Both the position numbers and the translations under genes were made by a program. A DNA stretch of 64,000 bases, taken from Bradyrhizobium liaoningense (GTDB lineage: Bacteria > Pseudomonadota > Alphaproteobacteria > Rhizobiales > Xanthobacteraceae). Under the pieces are notes generated by a model. It had not been told where the DNA came from. It ran no database searches and saw only the letters and a program-made list of their open reading frames with translations. The DNA lies in the NCBI RefSeq assembly GCF_018130955.1, contig NZ_JAFCJM010000011.1:124001-188000 (forward strand). Reading direction: 5' to 3'. Below are positions 61,101 through 64,000 of the stretch, in pieces (the first letter of the stretch is position 1; each line of letters starts with the position of its first letter).

Positions 61101-64000
61101 CGCCAGCACCAACAGTTGGGTCCATGCCAACCAGGCCGTCAACCTCGGTTCCAGCTCGACGGTCGAGGCCTGGGGCCAGATCAACATGTATGCGGGCCTT
61201 GCCGGCGACGGCACCGTTTACTCCAGCGTGCAGGCGACCGCGACGACCGTCGTCTACAACAACACGGCGATTCCGATCTCGACCCTCTATCGCGGCACGG
61301 CCAATGCCGCCGACACCACGAGCCTGACGCTCGCCGACAGCTCAAAGGTGCTTGGCGCACGCGACATCTATCTGGGTGCGACCCAGGGTCTGGTCGCTGC
61401 CTCCGGCAATGGCAGCAATTACAATCCGTATCTGGACATTTTCAGCGCCAAGAACAGCGACAACCACAGCCACACCAGCGGCACGGGCGACGTCGCGCTC
61501 AACGGTCTGGTGGTCGCCGGCATCCACAATGACGAGACCATCACGATCGCGCTCGGCGCGAGCACGCCGACGCTGTCGACCACGAGCCCGTACGATCCGC
61601 TCTCGCTGCAGTACGTCCAGGACGTCAATCACTTCAGCCCGGTGATGAGCTGGAACAACCAGAAGATCCAGTACACCATCGTCGGCGGCTTCAATCCCTA
61701 CCAGACGATCGTCGCCCAGCTCGTTGCGCTGAGCGGATTGACCACGACGGACGTTCAAACTGCGCTTGCCGCGAGGCAGCCCGCGATCACGTTTACCGGC
61801 TCCGATCCGACCGGTGACATCCAGCGCCAGATCAACACGCTGATCCAGCAGGCGCCGTTCGCCGCCAACGCCTCCGGCAACGCCTTCGCGTTCGGCGACA
61901 TCCTGGTGTCCGCCGGCAACGTCTCGATCCTGGCGCAGAAGCTGACCGGGAACAGCGATGCGGGCCACACCGCGCCGTCCGTCAACGCGCGCAGCTCTCC
62001 CATGATCAAGATAGAGAACCAGGGCCTCGACTTCGTCGCCCTGCGCAACCTCACCGTCACCAACGTGACCGGCGGCAACATCACCTACCGCCAGATCGAC
62101 CATGTCGATCCGGACTCGCACTCCAATGTCACCTTCAACGCCTCGCCGAGCGCGACGCCGATCATCGATATCTCGGCGACCTACAACCGCAAGGACCCCA
62201 ACACCGGCCTCGGCGTCGACCAGAACGGCAACACGCTGACCCGCACGCCCGACGTCTATTTCGACGGCGTCGTCACCAACCAGAACGGCTTGCTCAAGAT
62301 CACCAACAGCCTCGGCAACGTCGTGGCGTCGCAGACGCTCGATGCGGCGACGATCCAGATGGTGGTGCCGAACGGCTCGTTCACATTCAATGGCGGCGTC
62401 GGCAGCATCTTCACCACCAACCACGACGTGGCTTCGCAATGGGCCAACGTCGAGTACAAGCCGGACGACAACGACACGCTGACGGCGGTGATGGCGGCGG
62501 CGACCTATCTCGGCGCCTATGGCGCCTATGACACCGGCGTGCACATCGCCAGCGGCGGCAATCACCCGTATTTCTATTATTGCTGCGCATCCGGCAGTGA
62601 GGGTGTTGCCGGCACGGCCTCCAACAGCACGATCTTTACCGCGCGTATGCTGGAGCTATTCTACGACGGCCGGTCGCTCTATTCGGCAATCTTCCTGCCG
62701 ATGGGGAACGGTACGCCGAACAATGGCGGCGGCAGCGTCGGCAGCACCAGCACGCTCGCGACGATCGAGGGGCCGACGCGTCAGACCATCACCACCGCGC
62801 CGTGGGAGAAGACGACCTACGATAACCAGGGCGTTTACACCAACAGCGGCGATTACCAGACCCCATTCAATTGCTCGGGATGCGCGGCCTACTTCCAGGT
62901 CATCAACATCCAGAATGACGTGATCACGCCGAAGACCGCGAACACGGCGGTCAACCCGCCGGCCAACGCGCCGTTCATCGTCGGCAAGGCGATCATCCTG
63001 TCGGCGTCGGTGCTCAACGTCAACGGCACCATCCAGAGCGGCTCGAGCAGCAATTATTCGGTCAATATCGACAACGCCGCGCTGAACGCGATCAATACGC
63101 TCAAGGCCGACAGCAAGGCCTTTGCGCAGGCCCAGACCAACGCCCAGCACGGCAATTATGTCGACCTGACGCAATATCTGACGAAGGACACCAGCACCGA
63201 CGTGCTGGTCGGCGCCAAGTACAACGCCGCGACCGACCAGATCATGCTGAACAGCGTGGTGCAGGGCTCGGGCGGCTACGTCTACCTGAACGGCAGGATC
63301 ATCTCGACCTCGACCGAGAACAACGTCTCGCAGGGCAACATCATCATCAACGGCGGTGCCGGCACGATCAACGTGCACAACACCACCGGCCTCCAGCTCG
63401 TCACCAATACCATCAACACCGGCGTCAGCGCCGCCAGCGTGATCCAGATCGTCGACCAGCTCAAGCAGCAGACGACGTGGTACGTGTACAATCCGGCCGC
63501 GGCCGGCGGCCAGCAGGTGTCGACGTATCAGACCAACAGCGTCAATGCGAGCCAGTACACCGCCTCGATGCTGACCGGCGTCAGCGGCACGGCGGGCCTG
63601 CAATACACGCCGCAAGCCAACATGTATTACCAGTGGGTCGACACGGCGACGCTCGAGCGTCCGGCGACCAGCACGCAGTTCGACTATGGCTGGCACTATA
63701 CTTCGCGCGATCCCGTAACCGGCAGCTCCTTCGTCCGCACCTACAGTCTGGTTTCGAACGTGCAGCAGGCCACCGGTGGCGGTACCACCGGCCAGTTGCA
63801 GAGCACCAACTTCCAGGAGGTCGTCACCGCGAGCGGCTCGTATCACGGCGGCGGTTACAACACGACAGCCGGCAAGTGCTGCGGCGCAGACGGCCACTAC
63901 GACTGGTACCAGGAGATCTGGGACCACATCACGTTGACCCTGACCAATACGGTCAAGGCGTCGAACCCGATCAACATCCAGTTCAACGGCGGCGGCACCA
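52111..64000 (+). CDS. giant filamentous hemagglutinin/LktA-family adhesin (3' part outside window)
   Basis: An unbroken frame of at least 3963 codons from the ATG at 52111 to the right edge. The N terminus carries a long signal region (LLCAMQMVFLPVFSVRLQAQ, ~26-45) and a hemagglutination/TPS-type domain (~46-170: TSGNVTNVTTSTVSGVNAFNSFSQF, NVYFADPKGFVVGRSGTVNV). The remainder is low-complexity Ala/Gly/Ser/Thr/Asn-rich sequence with degenerate beta-helix repeats (patterns like AYISGANTQVDA, AYVDGGALTAASLTVNA). The only cysteines beyond the signal region occur as close pairs. Export by two-partner secretion is inferred; no TpsB partner is seen here. Confidence 0.85.
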   Translation, partial: MRGSFARRNDGGLTLQAFGHLRGVSLLCAMQMVFLPVFSVRLQAQTANVIIPDGRTGTSLQTSGNVTNVTTSTVSGVNAFNSFSQFSVGQGNTVNLQLPTGTQNLVNIVRDAPVYVNGTLNSYMNGQIGGNVYFADPKGFVVGRSGTVNVGSLNVSTPTREFTDSLIGAQGQINGSAVGNLMAGSFPVSPDGNIRIFGRINAQDGVRLTGQNVLVGGGGSQRDIANLDHAAKFAASVNSKGLRSAAAITVRNGSIHIGAANNATVNGRLTARSKTTTPSTITVDAGKNIDIGKNARLSAASKTGDAGDIRLKAAENLTVKGGARFNASSKTGNAGLVELSAYGIIDIGQGIKVNIAAPNGKAGTLLIDPTDVVVGDAAQGDTGVTLSNSSVAAALAGLSAGANYLIQADNSVTLAAHALIDARRLDGSGHSTGNANSVTIQAPNIDIKNGAQILAQVVNFGGTNYVDGDVTLTATASQTLLSGHAYATTGITVDGKITGGAISINATSTATASFTSSIAGTFALVGESVPGLILGLNGGYVAASATANIAINGHANISGSGDISINAHGSERAEDPVIASTLLGVSPVGAAVVVGNIAGNVSTNIANNATISAGGYLNIKAINDANMNVAAVSLTSSAVLVATVAYSTASVTTTANVETGANLSVGTKSAGGLALRALNNNSFSTSATSVGLDNPSLNGGVGGAVAISNVNTSATATMGGSLGTGTSNRMNGALTVEATSNTTSNSTMSSTITGTPALIAGLQGAAVVGTMNPGLFSQQLSTLFTADLNLKAAAALSIARSTESATAAIAQNPSGGAPSIYTSGNVAVISNVIDVGVRSIATASAITSSPVDGQSVAVAAAVAWGDFTHNSNAYIGAGTLINAPEIGVVANTYMPITNTWLQWNGLTDVLRHLNGNLGVGGSILTSYANATADAGDTLGVAGSVNNFMVHNNTTAWVATGASLTSSCSIATCGTGAWTAPLDTGATQAFDATLSISANAYSASIDAAGNVGTLGLLPGNTSGGSSLGGALNLVQFWNNTIAGVASGASVSASDNISITASTTDQFFGVAPTSGKAAGALALNGITSIALVHNTTHASIGMGANVSAPTVNLLAQQDLSMLSVAGAVSAGGNSAVGLAVAYLGATTDTSAYVGDNHADIRPGPFSADDPFSGNGGGNGTIASDKLVISATTAGRITAASIAAAISEPSVSDFGTKASAAGAAATGGLSGISSALTKISSSSGASGDGMTVDIAGSSSVSDTNLATSASITGVTVNRYTTNGLTASTVVQALNNTILDNGSGGAAANLAGSSGSSSVAVDGTIAAAISNNSTLAFIKNTTMNNQQSVTVQALSGGSEMAVAIGLAAAPRSNAASIALSVGIITDSTNAYVENSTITGVSTGVNRALEVDAYQTTNIAVGGGSLYVSGGQAGFGVAMTYASIGDPTDGKATDAHIKSTSISNYDTLLVMADNASVIASGAASGGAGANGLSGAIVVNEITPTTTAYISSNATVNINVGRVTVLADSGAVSALDTALGNLVKKNNNNLLASDTCTVAGGTGGQNCIDFSAAALNDGTGNGPGGSIISVAGLIQAGKNNVGASIIYDTIATTHSAYIANVLMSTGSGNVSVSAVDSSKIQSVTIGFGLATGQFAGVGGMTISSISNTVSAAIGNNLSSASQSSVTGRNISVSATDNSSITGTAAVAGASTQGSAAGLALVYSSIANDVSAGVTGSRLTASGNVAVNANSNASISTVAVGVAMSSQIGLAGSVATNLMGTNVTASITAAGTNGINGADVTATNNVGVIAGNNDKAAVFAGAVSISKGAAGGAGSLVTNKITGTTAAYISGANTQVDALGTSTTDTLSVDNGTLVHAFDLGTAQRPSDSTPDLSENQDTVRGLAVVASSHQAVVANVASLSASSGIAIMINPITNVMSGATRAYIDGASIDTRLTSTTLAPQIEVAASSFSYSGTFGAGIVPPTGNGGGGATIISTTMARDTFAYITNATVGGVQSSSATVGAVTVKANAEQDASSIAVGFNTGSVGLNVFQATTEAYVDGGALTAASLTVNATNNTGIFSANGSGAYGSQAAIGAAFLVQVSSNRTEAYVGDEYHYQGTGAAHTTALNLSGALDVEANTKNRFEAYAIGGALSTGTAAIAGMANIEIANNTTIAGVYDTTLQLPTGGAAGAVTINATEDVAIKEIAGALAVGASGAGVGVGAAANVIVFKSQTTAESRNSDLNSAGAINVGALSTKEVLSYAVTAGIGGSVGIGATVGVIIIGTNTADPDTQGQQTGQLNQNGNGTIASVNSRTSTTHGSDAVASGTSGDPSSANASSTYDVSTVLTGGNDGVTAQIAGGNVVGTQVNVGATSANAAKMYLLGAGFAKNVGIGAGIGYTSVNSSVLANLSAIVAAQTVNVVARAKDADSSGPYSGKTIDTEAIAGGAALYFGAQAAVAFGNVTNTVTAQLGGSVTGTGGNGVAVMAQDSSTQVVFTGGVTGGAAAVGASVATAGRSSSVAAKVLDGTTIDTKTLAVGASGAGKLTTTATALGGGILAGVGADAESKENSSLLAEIGANSSITTSASSVGTLVTASITPDLSSSAIGVSVGGGAVGVAIAQSTVGATVTADVGNNAVFSGGSLAVTAMALVPTGGTTTYAWSLAGGGGSLIGAQGSYARASQNVTVNAYAGTGVTLPNGDVVIAAQNDSSQYAEATGLSSGFLALGASVAQTSSNAHTHAYLGADAITSASNTGILQITATGTDTNVANAIVGAGGTYAGAAAVATTSSTAVTDGMINGDTTDQTLYFGGLSIKATHTTNYAASGDAYQASTAGVSAGKAQNDVTSTTTAEVGTHLIINSAGGDMVVIANDIVNQAGGGARSGSGGSFSGAAALSSSNVTQTVNTNIDAGTILSLNDDPRSSTAVINIEAYNTLNTTDTASLATASLFAGGGAESDMTANATLTVNIQARELFSAGNIYIGSASRMAAANNANSSLYGAIAGVGASTNSWVHANQAVNLGSSSTVEAWGQINMYAGLAGDGTVYSSVQATATTVVYNNTAIPISTLYRGTANAADTTSLTLADSSKVLGARDIYLGATQGLVAASGNGSNYNPYLDIFSAKNSDNHSHTSGTGDVALNGLVVAGIHNDETITIALGASTPTLSTTSPYDPLSLQYVQDVNHFSPVMSWNNQKIQYTIVGGFNPYQTIVAQLVALSGLTTTDVQTALAARQPAITFTGSDPTGDIQRQINTLIQQAPFAANASGNAFAFGDILVSAGNVSILAQKLTGNSDAGHTAPSVNARSSPMIKIENQGLDFVALRNLTVTNVTGGNITYRQIDHVDPDSHSNVTFNASPSATPIIDISATYNRKDPNTGLGVDQNGNTLTRTPDVYFDGVVTNQNGLLKITNSLGNVVASQTLDAATIQMVVPNGSFTFNGGVGSIFTTNHDVASQWANVEYKPDDNDTLTAVMAAATYLGAYGAYDTGVHIASGGNHPYFYYCCASGSEGVAGTASNSTIFTARMLELFYDGRSLYSAIFLPMGNGTPNNGGGSVGSTSTLATIEGPTRQTITTAPWEKTTYDNQGVYTNSGDYQTPFNCSGCAAYFQVINIQNDVITPKTANTAVNPPANAPFIVGKAIILSASVLNVNGTIQSGSSSNYSVNIDNAALNAINTLKADSKAFAQAQTNAQHGNYVDLTQYLTKDTSTDVLVGAKYNAATDQIMLNSVVQGSGGYVYLNGRIISTSTENNVSQGNIIINGGAGTINVHNTTGLQLVTNTINTGVSAASVIQIVDQLKQQTTWYVYNPAAAGGQQVSTYQTNSVNASQYTASMLTGVSGTAGLQYTPQANMYYQWVDTATLERPATSTQFDYGWHYTSRDPVTGSSFVRTYSLVSNVQQATGGGTTGQLQSTNFQEVVTASGSYHGGGYNTTAGKCCGADGHYDWYQEIWDHITLTLTNTVKASNPINIQFNGGGT

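Noticed and set aside
1..64000. CRISPR arrays, tRNA/rRNA genes, insertion sequences, prophage genes
   Set aside because: None of their sequence hallmarks was recognised on reading both strands.

Overview
The window looks like chromosomal DNA from a GC-rich alphaproteobacterium of the Bradyrhizobium/Rhizobiales type. The evidence is the aerobic (CobG/CobF/CobN) cobalamin route, a HutF-type histidine pathway, frequent ATGA/TGATG gene overlaps, and a palindromic repeat at 47241-47344 that I recall as common in Rhizobiales. I see no insertion sequence, tRNA, rRNA or CRISPR array. Species assignment is inference.

Layout. 1-1735: C-terminally incomplete FecR-domain protein (minus strand). 1736-2221: gene-free, with a strong hairpin. 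2222-4804: MhqD-like esterase and MhqO-like ring-cleaving dioxygenase, divergent from a LysR regulator. 4823-15372: histidine-utilisation region. On the minus strand run hutF, hutC, a nitrate/sulfonate-type ABC transporter and an M20 amidohydrolase. On the plus strand run hutI, hutH and hutU. A perfect 20-bp palindrome lies between hutF and hutI. 15432-16715: PLP enzyme of the cystathionine gamma-synthase family.

16712-39312: cobalamin biosynthesis. Minus strand: bluB-cobS-cobU and cobO-cobQ. Plus strand: cbiB-cobD, then a cobalamin riboswitch followed by DUF1636-cobW-cobN-G-H-I-J, then cobL-E-M-B-A-cbiM-cobF-cobT. cobK lies on the opposite strand inside this run and its start codon overlaps that of cobL. 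A histidine phosphatase follows cobT. Together these cover uroporphyrinogen III to adenosylcobalamin, except the CobS/CobT chelatase partners of CobN, which are not here. 39411-43552: a second cobalamin riboswitch controls a siderophore-type TonB receptor and a PepSY membrane protein, so import is probably repressed by the vitamin made by the upstream genes.

43718-46164: SxtJ-like membrane protein, DUF5989 miniprotein and carbamoyltransferase. 46504-51086: TorR-like response regulator convergent with a hybrid histidine kinase, and a stand-alone periplasmic binding protein coupled to the kinase. 51351-64000: a small exported protein and the first ~3963 codons of a giant filamentous adhesin of the LktA type, open at the right edge.

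The points I find most worth following are: the M20 hydrolase as a possible replacement for the missing HutG; the B12-switched siderophore-like receptor/PepSY pair; the possible RBS-sequestering switch in front of it; the SxtJ-DUF5989-carbamoyltransferase cassette; and the binding protein-kinase-regulator module.
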